From Membranipora membranacea (taxonomy: Eukaryota; Bryozoa; Gymnolaemata; Cheilostomatida; Membraniporidae): a stretch of 64,000 bases of DNA. Shown piece by piece: positions 25,501 through 36,456 of this stretch (position 1 is its first letter; each line of letters starts with the position of its first letter). The notes under the pieces are model-generated. The model saw only the letters and a list, made by a program, of their open reading frames with translations, was not told the DNA's origin and made no database searches. Made by a program: the position numbers and the translations under genes. The stretch lies in contig OU612067.1 of the NCBI GenBank assembly GCA_914767715.1, positions 5,766,001-5,830,000 on the forward strand. Reading direction: 5' to 3'.

Positions 25501-26705
25501 ATCTCAAAAACTCGACAATTCTGTCATCAATAGCAATCCTTAGTCTGTATTCGTAATCGCATCAAATTTAGATCACAATTGTACTATGTTGCATCATCTG
25601 CTATTGACTTTTACAGACATTCTTATCAACCAGATGGAAGCCAGGTTTGGTGATAGAGTTGGGATGCTGCTGCTCATGCCCGAATATATCATAAGCCCAT
25701 GTGTGCGGGCAGATGAGGACAAATGGCTGGAGGATGTAACAGAAGCAATAACCTTGTACAAGGATGAACTACCAAGCCTGGTGACGATGAGTACGGAGCT
25801 GATGACTTGGCTGACTTACTGGTACGGAACATGAACCAGATTTGTCGTCATAACAAGGCTTATCTATGCTTAGTAGTCTTATTTTATATTCTCTTGACTT
25901 TCATATCACTTCATATCTATTAAGGTAGAGTGTGAAGGTAGAGTCTGCTGATGCCGTATTGGACTGACTTATCGTATCACTTCTCGTATCGAACACTGCA
26001 AAAAGCAATGCTAGGTGGACATGATTTTCTCTCGCGTTGATGGCCTCATTTTATATTCTTGTAGGTTGGATGAGAACGAAAATTCTGGCAAGGTGGCGGC
26101 AGACACTGTGTCAGTCTATGAAACGGCTAACAGGCTTGGGCTCAGAAATATAGCTCATCTTCTAAGAATTATTTGTGTGTTACCTATCACATCTAACGAA
26201 GCGGAGCGAAGTTTCTGTAAGCTCAAGCTGGTGAAAAGTGAGCGACGCACAACTATGTCAAATGAGAGGTATGTGTTGTTCTTACTCTTGTAGGTGGCAA
26301 AATACACTCACAGCCTGTTTCTACAACTGGTGTTGAGCAAAGGTGTATTCTTGACAGAGCTTTAATCACGTGTTTTAGGAGTCAAGCTTCCTGTGTCAAC
26401 AAGAGCATAACTTCAAATTGACATCAATTCAATTGAAAACTGCACCTTGTGCTGGGTTAAGTAGATGTGACTGAAAAATGTGTAGCGTTGGTGTTGATTA
26501 ACTAGTAATTACCCATGGAATCCCGGTTATTCCTCAGATATTCATACAATAACCTGACAGTCCTGATATTGTAGTGCGTAGCAAAATATTAAGCAAATAA
26601 TTATTGTTTTTCAGATTAAACGCTCTCACTCTACTCTCTATTCATCGGGATAGAGATATAAACCTTACCGAAATCCTGAAGGCTTTCCTTGCCCGAAGAA
26701 GATAA
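19545..26705 (+). CDS. hAT-transposase-like gene (TTF zinc finger, DUF4371, hAT dimerisation)
   Basis: The gene encodes a hAT-family transposase-like nuclear protein related to ZMYM1/DUF4371 proteins. Exons read by eye are 19545-19594 (MQRKIDEMF, very basic, GC-AG donor), 20769-20854 (acidic SSDEE), 21239-23166, 23502 to about 23760, 24001-24148, 24604-24812, 25187-25432, 25617-25821, 26065-26268 and 26615-26705. Codon phases agree at every resolved junction. The end of the exon starting at 23502 is uncertain. Domains in order: 40-residue Ser/Pro repeats, TTF-type finger (YCVYCKLFC...H...H), IKSIAFCGRQGIALRGH, IADETTDCSNK, CRGQSYDGAANMSG, and the C-terminal dimerisation block VLPITSNEAERSFCKLKL...LSIHRD. 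An extra A near 21988 and a frame change near 22715-22735 interrupt the long exon, so it may be a recent pseudogene or contain sequence errors. It could be a domesticated gene or an intron-bearing transposon; no flanking terminal repeats were found. Confidence 0.85.
21310..22270 (+). repeat. 120-bp coding tandem repeat, nine units
   Basis: The unit encodes 40 residues beginning NESVEKDSSSSPSAAVSS and ending DSSVPIPE. Unit starts are at 21310, 21430, 21550, 21670, 21790, 21907, 22028, 22145 and 22208. Spacings are 120, 120, 120, 120, 117, 121, 117 and 63 bp, so all are in frame except the 121-bp unit, which carries the frameshifting A. Units are nearly identical, so expansion is recent. Confidence 0.95.
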
Positions 26706-27550
26706 TTTGCATAGTATTGTTTGTGTTATTATAGTGTAAGTCGATTTGTAACATCAATACATCTACACAGATACTTATCACAAAACAGCCTAATTCTGAT
26801 CAAAACAGAAATTTTATAGCGGCAAGGAATCATTACATCCGTAATGCCAGAGAGTAGGCTAGTACAGAGAAGGATCAATTATAGAGGCTTACGAGCCACA
26901 CACGCCTTATAAAAAAAAAAAAAAAATACATACTAAGTTACACAAGTTGCACGCACTTATATCTGATGGCAGAATATGGGTAGCGTAATGTAGATGATGA
27001 CTTCACGATCATAATAATTGCAGTTGAAGCCTTTTATTCTTCCTCAAAGATGTAAAGTAATGCAATGTAAGTGAATTATATACATCATATTTATTCTGGG
27101 GAATGATGTTGATTTTCCAATCTTTAACCTGGAGGTCAACAAGTCACTTACTTACCATTGGAGTTTGTCTGGTTATGTTAATATTCTCTACTCTAACAAT
27201 TTGTTAGAGACTCTAACAAATTTGTTAGAGTCTCTAACAGATGCTTGTCTCTTGAAAAAAAATTTTCCGCTGCGCGGGGCTTTTTTTGTTAGTGAGTTGA
27301 CCAGACAGATTAAATACGCCTATGGCTCAACATATATTTTACTAGCATTACTGGACATCAATTTGATGAACAAGAAATGTCCACCACACTGCGTTTCATA
27401 CCCAAGAATTTTTGGACAATTCTAGAATTGTTCGAAACTGACTCATATATCATTACCCAACCAATTCATTATTGCTATTGTATAGTTATAGTTGTATAAG
27501 CCTTTACAGTTCTAGTCAATATTATATAATTGGATTGACATTGTATTCAA
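26706..27550. other. 3' flank of the hAT-like gene
   Basis: The flank contains a poly-A run near 26911 and tandem palindromes built on CTCTAACAAATTTGTTAGAG at 27191-27237. A short GC patch (CCGCTGCGCGGGGC) near 27270 resembles inner parts of non-autonomous DNA elements. No gene was recognised. Confidence 0.4.
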
Positions 27551-27558
27551 TGAGTTTG

Positions 27559-28559
27559 CATACTTGCCAAGTCTCCCGATTTAGGCGTGACCCTCCAGAT
27601 TTTTACACCCACCTCCCACTTTTTGTAAATCTCACTATTTCCTCCAGATTTTAGAGAAAACAGTCCAATCGCAATTTTTTGATAGTTATCCAAGGACATG
27701 TTGTTGTTGACTAGTTACTGGTAAGGTCTTTGCACACAAAATTGATTGGAATTATCAAATTAAACAATCCTATTAAATTTACCTGTTCTGTTAAGATTCA
27801 GCTTATTATTTTAAATGACCAATAGCATCCTCTAATAACTCACAACACTGACTGTCATTGGTCACAATATAAAGTAGCTAGTCAACTGCATACCTTTAGT
27901 TTTCATTTCCTTTCAGATCACACATTTTTTAGTATTAATTTTGTACTGTCTACTCTAGTTAAATTTAAGTGAAGGAAAATAGAAACCTAACAATTTCAAA
28001 GGTAGGTCCACTACAATTTAACAAAGCTCAGACCAAAGACTTTGAAACATATTTAATGTTAGTCAAACAAAAATATAGTACCTTATCTGGATTATCACTG
28101 TCTGTGACTGAGCACAGATCTTTGTGACGCATGGGCACTTGTAGCCTGTCTTGACAGGCAAAGGCCCCTGGGACTTGCATGCCTCTACTTTGCCAATGGG
28201 GTGTTTGATACTGGACATTGACAATGTAAAGGCATGTATGTAAGAGTCCCAGGGGCCCATGGATTGATTGTAATTGTTTAAAGTGTATTTCACCTCAGTT
28301 TGATATTTTAGTACTAGTACAAACATGAAATTATTTGGGGTCAAATATACCTTTCTAGCCCTTCCTAGTGGCTGGAAACGCTCTCAGAGCTTATGCAGAC
28401 AGGGCTCCGCCCCGTACCCCGTTGGGGGGCTCGCACCGCCCCCCAAACCCCCAGGTGGGTGACTCGGGTGCTTCGCACCCTCGAAGCACCACGTTGTGGT
28501 GCAGTATCGCCGTAAAATGGAATCTCCCTATTTTGTATTTAGATTACTTGGCAAGTATG
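27559..28559. mobile_element. Non-autonomous hAT transposon, complete, with target duplication
   Basis: The element begins CATACTTGCCAAGT and ends with the exact inverse complement ACTTGGCAAGTATG, giving 14-bp perfect terminal repeats. It is flanked by TGAGTTTG at 27551-27558 and again at 28560-28567, a perfect 8-bp target duplication as made by hAT transposases. The 1,001-bp interior codes for nothing convincing. The right subterminal part is GC-rich with hairpins (GGGTGCTTCGCACCC, GCACCACGTTGTGGTGC). A 13-bp inverted repeat, GGCCCCTGGGACT, lies at 28163-28175 and 28245-28257. Confidence 0.88.
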
Positions 28560-28620
28560 TGAGTTTGTATTTAGCTGACCAGGCAAGATCTGCTGTAAAG
28601 AATAGATATTTCTGTGCAAG

Positions 28621-28720
28621 GTAGCATCGAAGTCTATAACGCGGGAGGCCCAGGTTCAAATCCCCGCCGGGGCAAATCTTTTCTTTTCGTCATGATGGAA
28701 ATCGAAAGCATCTTAAGATC
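28621..28720 (+). mobile_element. tRNA-derived SINE, family A, copy 2
   Basis: GGGAGGCCCAGGTTCAAATCC carries a perfect B box at 28653-28663. It is followed by CTTTTCTTTTCGTCATGATGG and AAATCGAAAGCAT, which matches the copy at 8441. The A-box half is poorly conserved. Confidence 0.6.
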
Positions 28721-28734
28721 TGATGTGTTTTAGA

Positions 28735-30240
28735 TGTGAACATGACATATTCTTATTCTGATTAGTCAAGAAGCTAACACAGGGGTGGGGTTAAGCATAA
28801 GCATGAGAATAGAATACGAAAAACATCGGCAGGCAAATAACATATTGGCTTGAAAGGAATATCGGTACCCTGAATGCCACTGTATGATGAGTTAACAATG
28901 TTACGATGATCTATGTTCTGTTCTCAGGGAACAGATGGAGTTTGGGACTGCCAAGCCGATGACAGTTATACCATGTCTGTGGTGGGTTATTTAAATGCTT
29001 ACATTTTTCATTTTTCATTTTGATTATTTGATTATTGTTTGGTTTTAATTTATATAATTTGTTGATGGTGTTTGAGGACTCTCAATCACTGTCCCTGATG
29101 TGCCATTCTCATTCATCGCCAAACTGTCTAATACAACTATTTTATCAAATGTGACTTGTACAATAACTTATTAGTGTGAGCAGCATGCATGAATCATAGT
29201 TCAGTTTGTGAAAAATAATTGTCTGTGCCTATAATGTAATTTTTTTTATGTTGAAGGGCGCCATTGAGACAGGCCGCTTTAGCTCAGGATCGCTCGTTCA
29301 AGCGGTCCCCGTATATACCACTGAGGACGAGAGGCGGGTAAGACTGAACTTTTTTTATTTGGATTTTCTAACTGGTAAATTTCCTAAATATGCCAACATT
29401 TACCCTTTTTTCAATACAACTCAAACGGACTAATACGCTGATTTGTGTTATGATTTCTGCATCCTAAAGACAATCTCAATAATCAATTATCATTTCATCG
29501 GTTTCAAATGCCATATTCATGTCTATTCATTCAACTACTGAGCCAACAACTTTTAAACATGCATAACACAATTACTTTCTATTTTGATTATATTTCTGTT
29601 TTTATTTTTATTTATGCGCTGTATGGACCACATTTCAATAAGAAATGATAAAGTTGCCAATTAAAAGTATTAAAAAAATTACAAAGATTATAAAGACTAG
29701 GAAAATTTTAAAGCTGTTTATTATTGTTTTTAGTATATGTGGCCGTTAGGAGCTCCAAATACTCCCACAGCTGTGCCCCCAGTGGAGCAGGCTTGTACAA
29801 CGCTAATAACATCTACCATCCCGACTACAGATATATCAGAGGAGTAACTAGTATCATTCAAAGTTTTTTTATCACCCTTGTGCTCAGCCCAAACCATTGC
29901 CATATAGGTTATTGGAAGGTCCTTCAAATATCACATATCGAAGAACAATGGGGCAATTTAGTATTTAAGCAATTTTTTGTTTCGAAGTTACTGAATACAT
30001 AGCTAAATTGCATCGTTCAAGTTACAGATATCATTCACAAATCAGAAGCAACACAAGTGGCTGTCTGCTGTGCTAAATGGGTGTGTGTTGTTACTTAATG
30101 CTGGGAAGAAAAAAAAATGTTTACTGTTCTGTATAATTTAATGCTAGTTCCGCAAATTTTCTTTGTTGTTCGATCATTATTAGGCATATCCTATATAACA
30201 TATCACTAAAATTTCATAATCTTGATTCATTAGTATAACG
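28735..30240 (+). repeat. Unit A of a three-copy dispersed duplication
   Basis: The unit can be followed, with indels, at 39190-39610 and 40036-41940. Shared blocks include GATGATCTATGTTCTGTTC, the small exons described next, TATATGTGGCC, GGTCCTTCAAATATCAC and GGCATATCCTA. Divergence is substantial, so the duplication is old. Its origin (gene fragment or transposon) is not clear. Confidence 0.75.
29257..29847 (+). CDS. Two terminal exons of an unrecognised gene or element (unit A)
   Basis: Exon 29257-29337 follows an AG acceptor and ends at CGG|GTAAG; it encodes GAIETGRFSSGSLVQAV...EDERR. Exon 29734-29847 follows TTTTAG, begins YMWPLGAPNTPTAVPP and ends at TAA. The phase between them is 0. 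The paralogous exons in unit C (40575-40655 and 41014-41121) keep the splice sites, frame and the words EDE.R and YMWPLG but differ elsewhere, so coding constraint may have acted. An upstream exon may end at about 28979. No family is recognised. Confidence 0.4.
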
Positions 30241-30970
30241 GTAATCACGTGCAAAAAAGGTCTATATGTAGTTTTTTTAATTTCTTTTTCTTTGTTATTC
30301 AAATTAAGGTATTTTTGGGCTTTCACTTTCTCCCATTAATACGTTCCTACTGTTACAATCTTATCACTGCCAGTATGTTTGCTGTTGTTTTCCCAAAGTT
30401 GTTTGTATGTACCACTTGTGCTTCAAATCAACTGCCTCTTAATGTTGTGACTGTTCTCTTTCAAAGTGCTCCTGGACATGTCACGTCTAGATGAAAGTCT
30501 GTGTCCAACGCCTACTACCTGACCATGTCAGATAACAGTCAAAAAAGAGTATGTAAGGCGTTCTACCATTGTACACTTGATGTATCCTACAACAAGGTTT
30601 GTGACTTTGATAGGTTCTGTTGAAAAGAGCTATGAATTATGGGTAACTGTGTCTTGAATAAAGTCAGAGCTGCTGTTGGTTAGCTTGTCCACTAACAGCG
30701 TTTGTAACTCTTCCCTTATCTCTTTCAGGTGGCAAGAACTAAAAAAGTTTGCATGAGCAACGTCTGGACGCCACCCATCCCTCATACACCAGCCAAAAAA
30801 GTCCCTGAGCTAACCATACGGCTTGCCAAGGAACGACTCAGGACTTTTAACAGGTAATAAGTCTTCCCATCAGTTCAGTAGCTGTAGCCTGTTCATGATT
30901 TATGTGAAGCTTGTGCTTACAATCGGTTCTGTTTTAGTTCCCTAGGATACCAGCTCACTATTGCCGAGCC

Positions 30971-31303
30971 TGTTAAGATGTAAATAGTAGCAACAACAAA
31001 TCCTGTCATAGGACTTTAGAGTTATCTCCCATTTTACAGTAGTAGGACAACTCTTATTAGCCTGTGCCTCGTCTTAGTTTTAGCTTACACTCTATAACAT
31101 TTTTATATTCTTACAAATAGTAGAAAACCTTGACATGATACATACAAGTAGATAAGATTTATAGTGTTTGTTTTAACTCCATTATTGTTTTATACTTCCT
31201 TCTGGTTCTGTCTTCTGATATGATAACATTAAATACTTGTTCCTCCAATTATATTTCCTGATTATTCCACTATACACCTGATATGGCACACTCCCAATCA
31301 ACA
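30971..31303 (+). repeat. copia 5' LTR
   Basis: The LTR begins TGTTAAGATG and ends AATCAACA (TG...CA). It is the same length as the 3' LTR, and I count about 15 differences between them. The left flank is GAGCC. Confidence 0.95.
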
Positions 31304-31317
31304 GGTTATGGGCCCAG
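31304..31317 (+). promoter_or_regulatory. Primer binding site for a half initiator tRNA
   Basis: GGTTATGGGCCCAG starts directly after the LTR and is complementary to the anticodon arm of eukaryotic initiator tRNA-Met (CTGGGCCCATAACC). Drosophila copia is known to prime from a cleaved initiator tRNA in this way. Confidence 0.85.
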
Positions 31318-34300
31318 ATCAAGGCTATATTATTGTGGGGATCCAAGCAAGTATGCATTATGGGAAACAAGGTTCCTAAGCTTTCTCTACACACAGAACA
31401 AATCATACCACAAAGCTGTATTACCAAAAGCACCAAGTGTAGAGGATGATGCTGAATTCGATGAGAACAATAAGACAGCCTATGCTGAACTTGTCCAAGT
31501 ATTGGATGAGAGGTCACTTATGCTCATCATGAATGATGCTCCAAATGATGGTAGGTAGGCTCTCAAAATTCTGTGTGAACATTATGCAAGCACTGAGAAG
31601 CCACGAGCACTGACGCTCTACGAGGAGCTGACTACAATAGTGATGTCCGATCATGAGGATATTGCCGATTATATCATCCGCGGAGAGCAGCCAACGAACA
31701 GATATCAGACAACTTGGTTATAGCGATGTTACTGAAATAATTGCCAGAATCCTATCGACCATTTGCAGTAGTCCACACAACTTGATAAGGTAAACTCATT
31801 GGCCGAGTTCAAGTCGCAACACTCGAAAGCGCACTACTAGCCCCATCATTTCCCACAAATCTGTTCTCAGTTCGTGCTGCTGTGGGTAAGGGCACTAATG
31901 TTGTCTTCTCGAAGGATGAAAACTACATACAGGCTGGTAACACAAGGTTCAATCTCAGACATGATACAAACTTGTACTATCTCCAAACAAATGATATAGG
32001 CCTACAGCAACATATACCACTAAGTACCTCGAACAGTGGCATATCGATTTAGGTCATATGAATTATGAAGATATTGTCAAACTAGCTGACGTCACAAATG
32101 GTATGACTATCAGTAAGTCATCCTAACCAGGTACATGCGTAGTGTGTAAAGAGAGTAAGATGACCAAACAGCCAAAAGTTCAGGATGACAAACCAATCCT
32201 GACTGCTGCACCTCTGCAGCGTGTCTACAGCGATATACAAGGCTCTATAGGACTAGTCCCCCATCCAAACAAGGTCACTGCTATTGTATCAATTTTGTTG
32301 ATGAATATTCTTCTATGCTTTTTATTTATTGTCTAAGGTCCAAAGATGAGGCACATGTAGCTTTCAAACAGTTCCTTAGTGATATAGCTCCAATAGGGCA
32401 GGTGAAAGAGTTACACAAGTCAGTATTACTCGATAGAGGTATAAAACATACCACAACAGCTCCACACTCACCATATCAAAATGGTAAGGCAGAACGATCC
32501 TGGCGTAGTCTGATGGAAATGGCACGTTGCCTAATAACCAGTGCTAATATTCCCAAACAGCTATGGCCATATGCTGTCAAGTATGCAGAATATCTCCAAA
32601 ATAGAGGATTCCAGAGACGCACTGGTAAAACTGCCTATGAGCTATTCTCAAAATACAAGCCTGACATGCGAAAGATCCACACATTCGGTGCTGAGTGCAC
32701 ATACTACATCGAATCGTATAAACACAAGCGAGACTCACGAGGTAAACGTGGTATCTACATCGGCATGAACACTAACAGTCAAGGTTACTATATCCTCACC
32801 GATAACCAGCAGTTACTCACATCTCGCAACGTCATCATACACAAACCGACCGTATCGTCTTCGAACTACATCGAAGAGTCATAACCAGAACCTGGTGTAT
32901 CCCTCTGTACTCACAAGCTAAAAGGTACTGAGGGAACAGTGTCAGAGCAATCTGTCACTGAAGAGGCCCAAGATCACCCAGACAATTGTGATCCTGACAC
33001 TAGCCTGGTCAACCAGGCTAGCTGTCAACCAGAAATCCCAGAGGTGTCTAATGATGTTTACACTAGTCTACAGAGAGAGCGTAAGAAACCTGCTTACCTC
33101 AACGACTATTATCTCACAGCCTCCATTGACTTTGCATATTCTGCTGTAGCCTGTATACCTGAAACGTATGAGCAGGCAGTCAAAAGCCCTGACTCAGAAT
33201 ATTGGAGAGCAGCTATGGACAAAGAAATGGGGACAATCACACAAAATGACACCTGGGACGTGAAACCACTACCTGATGGACGATCTGAAACCAAGGGTAG
33301 ATGGGTATACACAATCAAACAAGGCAAAGATCCCAACGAAACCCAATTCAAGGCACGGTATGTAGCCAAAGGCTTCACACAAGTCCATGGTATCGATTAT
33401 TATGACACATACTCACCCACGACACGTTTCACATCTATCAGAGCACTGTTACAGAAAGCTGCTAATGACAACATGGTCATACATCAACTTGATGTGAAAG
33501 GTGCCTACCTTAACGCTCCTATCGATACCGATATATATCTACAACAGCCGCCTGGATATGAATGATCATTTCACACACAGCGGCTAACCTGCCACTTGAA
33601 GAAGTCCCTATACGGACTCAAGTAATCTGGTCGCAACTGGCACCAAACCCTCACAGATTTCTTGAAATCTGAAAACTTCATACCCAACGACAATGATCCA
33701 TGTGTGTACAAATCCACACATGTTGATGATCCAAATTACATACTATTCTGGGTTGATGATATTCTCATTGCCAGTAAGTCGACCACAGCCATGACCGATA
33801 TCAAACAGAAACTAGGCCAAAGATTCCGCATGGACGACCGCGGTGAACTCAACTGGTTTCTAGGTATCGACTTCACCCGCCATGATGGTAGTAACTACCA
33901 AATGTCTCAGAGACGCTACACTGAAGAGATCCTGAAACGATTTGGTATGTCTGACTGTAGACCTGTCAAGACCACAGCTGCTGACAGAAAACTCAGTCTA
34001 ACCAAAGCTACCGACGCCGAACATGATAAGGTAAAAGACTTTCCCTACCGCCGGCTAGTAGGAAGTCTTATCTACCTCAACGCCACAAGACCTGACATAA
34101 GTTGGGTAATCTCTAAACTATCACAGTTTCTCGACAAACCTGGCCCTCAACACATAACCGTCGCCAAACGAGTTCTCAGATATATCAAGGGAACAGTTGA
34201 TCATTCTCTAATGTTCTCACCCACTGATGGGGAACTCGCTGGTTATTGTGATGCCGACTGGGCAGGTGACTGGGCAGGTGACTGTGAAGATCGTAGATCA

Positions 34301-34708
34301 ACAATACAGGATACATATTCACACTCGCTAAAGGTGCTGGTACACCAATCAGTTGGAAATCCCGTAAGCAAACCACAGTAGCACTATCCTCAACTGAAGC
34401 TGAGTACATGGCACTGTCTGATGCGACTAAGGAGATCATCTAACTCCGTTCGTTTTGTGAATCCCGCAACATGATACAACCAACAACCAACGTCATATAC
34501 AATGACAATCAGAGCGCACTTTCCCTTAGTAAAGGCAATCCCGTCTCGCACAATCGAACCAAACATATCGACATTCGCCACCACTTCATACGTGAGCAGA
34601 AACACATCGCATTTCAATACATAAACACTGTAGAGAATCCCGCAGACTGTCTAACAAAACCGTCGATATGTCCATATGGTCCATATAGGATTCATGATTG
34701 AGGGGCCG

Positions 34709-35041
34709 TGTTAAGATGTAAATAGTAGCAACCACAAATCCTGTCATAGAACTTTAAAGTTATCTCCCCGTTAACAGTAGTAGGACAACTCTTATTAGCC
34801 TGTGCCTCATCTTAGTTTTAGTTTACACTCTATAACATTTTTATATTCTTACAAATAGTAGAAAACCTTGACATGATACATACAAGTAGATAAGATTTAT
34901 AATGTTTGTTTTAACTCCATTATTGATTTATACTTCCTTCTGGTTCTGGCTTCTGAGATGATAACATTAAATACTTGTTCCTCCAAATATATTTCCTGTT
35001 TATTCCACTATACACCTGATATGGCACGCTCCCAATCAACA
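34709..35041 (+). repeat. copia 3' LTR
   Basis: This is the 333-bp partner of the 5' LTR. It is preceded by a short purine tract, GAGGGG, at about 34700-34705. The right flank is GAGCG against GAGCC on the left, so four of five target-site bases still match. Confidence 0.95.
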
Positions 35042-36456
35042 GAGCGAAGACGAAGAAATTTTCATCTGGAGCATGGGCTAAACATCAGAATATTATACGA
35101 TGACTTTAGAAGCCACTGCCAGCAGCCTCCACCCATGAGCTGGTATAGGGAATGGTTTATTACAAACACAAACATCGGATTCTTCATTCCCAAATCTGGT
35201 CTGTAAGTAGTCCATTCCACTGTAGATTTATGGTAAACTGAGATAGAGTCTGTATCGTGCGCTTCAATTGATTGGATGCTATTCAGTTATAAATGCTCTT
35301 GAGCAAAGTGGCATAATCCAACCTTGTTTTTGTTTTAGCTGTGACCGATGTATCCAGTTCGACCTGATAGGAGGTGGCCAGGCAGCACATGAGATACACA
35401 AGAACAGGAAAGACTTAAGTAAGGAGGAGAAAGCTGGAGATCGAATCAAGCCGAATACCATCAATGTAAGCTTCGATCATGCAGGTGCCACGCTTGGCAG
35501 CGGGCTCTGCTTTTTATAAGCGAAAACTCACTCTTTTTAACCTTTGTTTTCATGCAACTGTAAGTGATGCTAGTACACATGGTTACTGTTACACCTGGAC
35601 GGAAGTGGAAGGCATGACACTGCCCCACTTTGCAAAAACCAATAGATGTCTACATTATCACCAGTGTATGTATGATGATCTCACCAACGAAGGTACAGCA
35701 GGAAGAACAGCCACCGAGTTGATTTCTGTGCTGTACAAGATTATACGAGATAGTCCCCTTAGGGGTAAGAAGACACTTATCATCTCCGCTGACAACTGCA
35801 GCTCGCAGAATAAGAACTATTACATTTTTGGCATGTTCTGGGCCCTTGTAAATGCAGCAGATAATAACATTTCAACGGTTACATTGAAATTCTCCGAGAC
35901 TGGCCATACTTTTACGGCAGCCGACTCTGTACATGCTGGGATCGAGCGCTGTATGACCCGGGCCAAGAACGTAATTGACCCCGACCACTTTTCTGAGTGT
36001 GTGACGCAGGCCACCACTAACTCTATTGTTATCCGAATGGGCCCAGCAGATTTTTTTGACTTTCCTTTCCCGGCCTCCGCAAAAAACTTTGGAGAGATTC
36101 CCGGCCGCTCCTGAGGGATTTGTGTGTGTGGAGTTCCGGGCGGGCTCAAACAGTGCATGGGTGAAGAGGGATTTTGATGGGGAGTTTGAAAGGTTCGACT
36201 ACCTGCGAAAATATCTGAAAAAAACGGGACTAAATCTGGCTGAGTTTCAAGGTCTGAGAGAGGGGAGAAGAGGCATCCCATAAGTACCCCGGACAAGTAT
36301 AATGCTATCTTGCGGGATCTACTGCCTTTGATCCTCGAGGGTGAAAATGTCCGTCATTCCTGGCGCGCTGAGTTCTACCGAAACCTGCACCAGGCTGACG
36401 GTGCAGCAGACCTGGCTTCCGGTGATGACCCAGATCCCGACGACGAGCACAGTTGA

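Larger units (their letters stand above)
30971..35041 (+). mobile_element. Ty1/copia LTR retrotransposon, full length, inactive
   Basis: Both 333-bp LTRs, a primer site, polypurine tract and pol in copia order are present. Gag-like UBN2 sequence (CEHYASTEKPRALTLYEEL) lies at 31300-31860. A pre-integrase zinc site (HIDLGHMNYED...CVVCKESK) is at about 32035-32160. Integrase core is at 32200-32880: the first Asp is in YSDIQG and the Glu in SPYQNGKAERSW, but the stretch that normally carries the second Asp is missing. Reverse transcriptase is at 33160-34100 with FWVDD at about 33749. RNase H (YCDADWAGD, then STEAEYMAL) lies at 34240-34690. Stops at about 33563 and 33622, a 12-bp duplication near 34262 and further frame changes make it inactive. 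Confidence 0.93.
30525..36456 (+). pseudogene. DUF7869-type transposase-like gene, interrupted by copia and frameshifts
   Basis: Exons are 30525-30596, 30729-30853, 30938 to 35202 (split by the copia insertion at 30971-35041) and 35339-36456. Phases match at each junction. The product belongs to a widespread invertebrate family that I associate from memory with DUF7869. Visible motifs are SWYREWFITNTNIGFFIPKSG, then CDRC, KRKLTLFNL, SADNCSSQNKN and ETGHTFTAADSVHAGIER. The last two may be parts of an RNase-H/DDE-like catalytic core; this is inference. Frame changes near 35478, 36100 and 36255 break the last exon, and the reading ends at TGA 36456. It is probably the relic of a DNA transposon or a dead domesticated gene. 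Confidence 0.7.

Noticed and set aside
28368-28562. Pro/Arg-rich open frame
   Set aside because: It lies in the GC-rich hairpin end of the non-autonomous hAT element and runs over its terminal repeat.
35467-35485. Tiny intron (GTAAGC...GCAG) in the DUF7869-type gene
   Set aside because: At 19 bp it is too short to be spliced. A 1-bp frameshift near 35478 explains the reading better.
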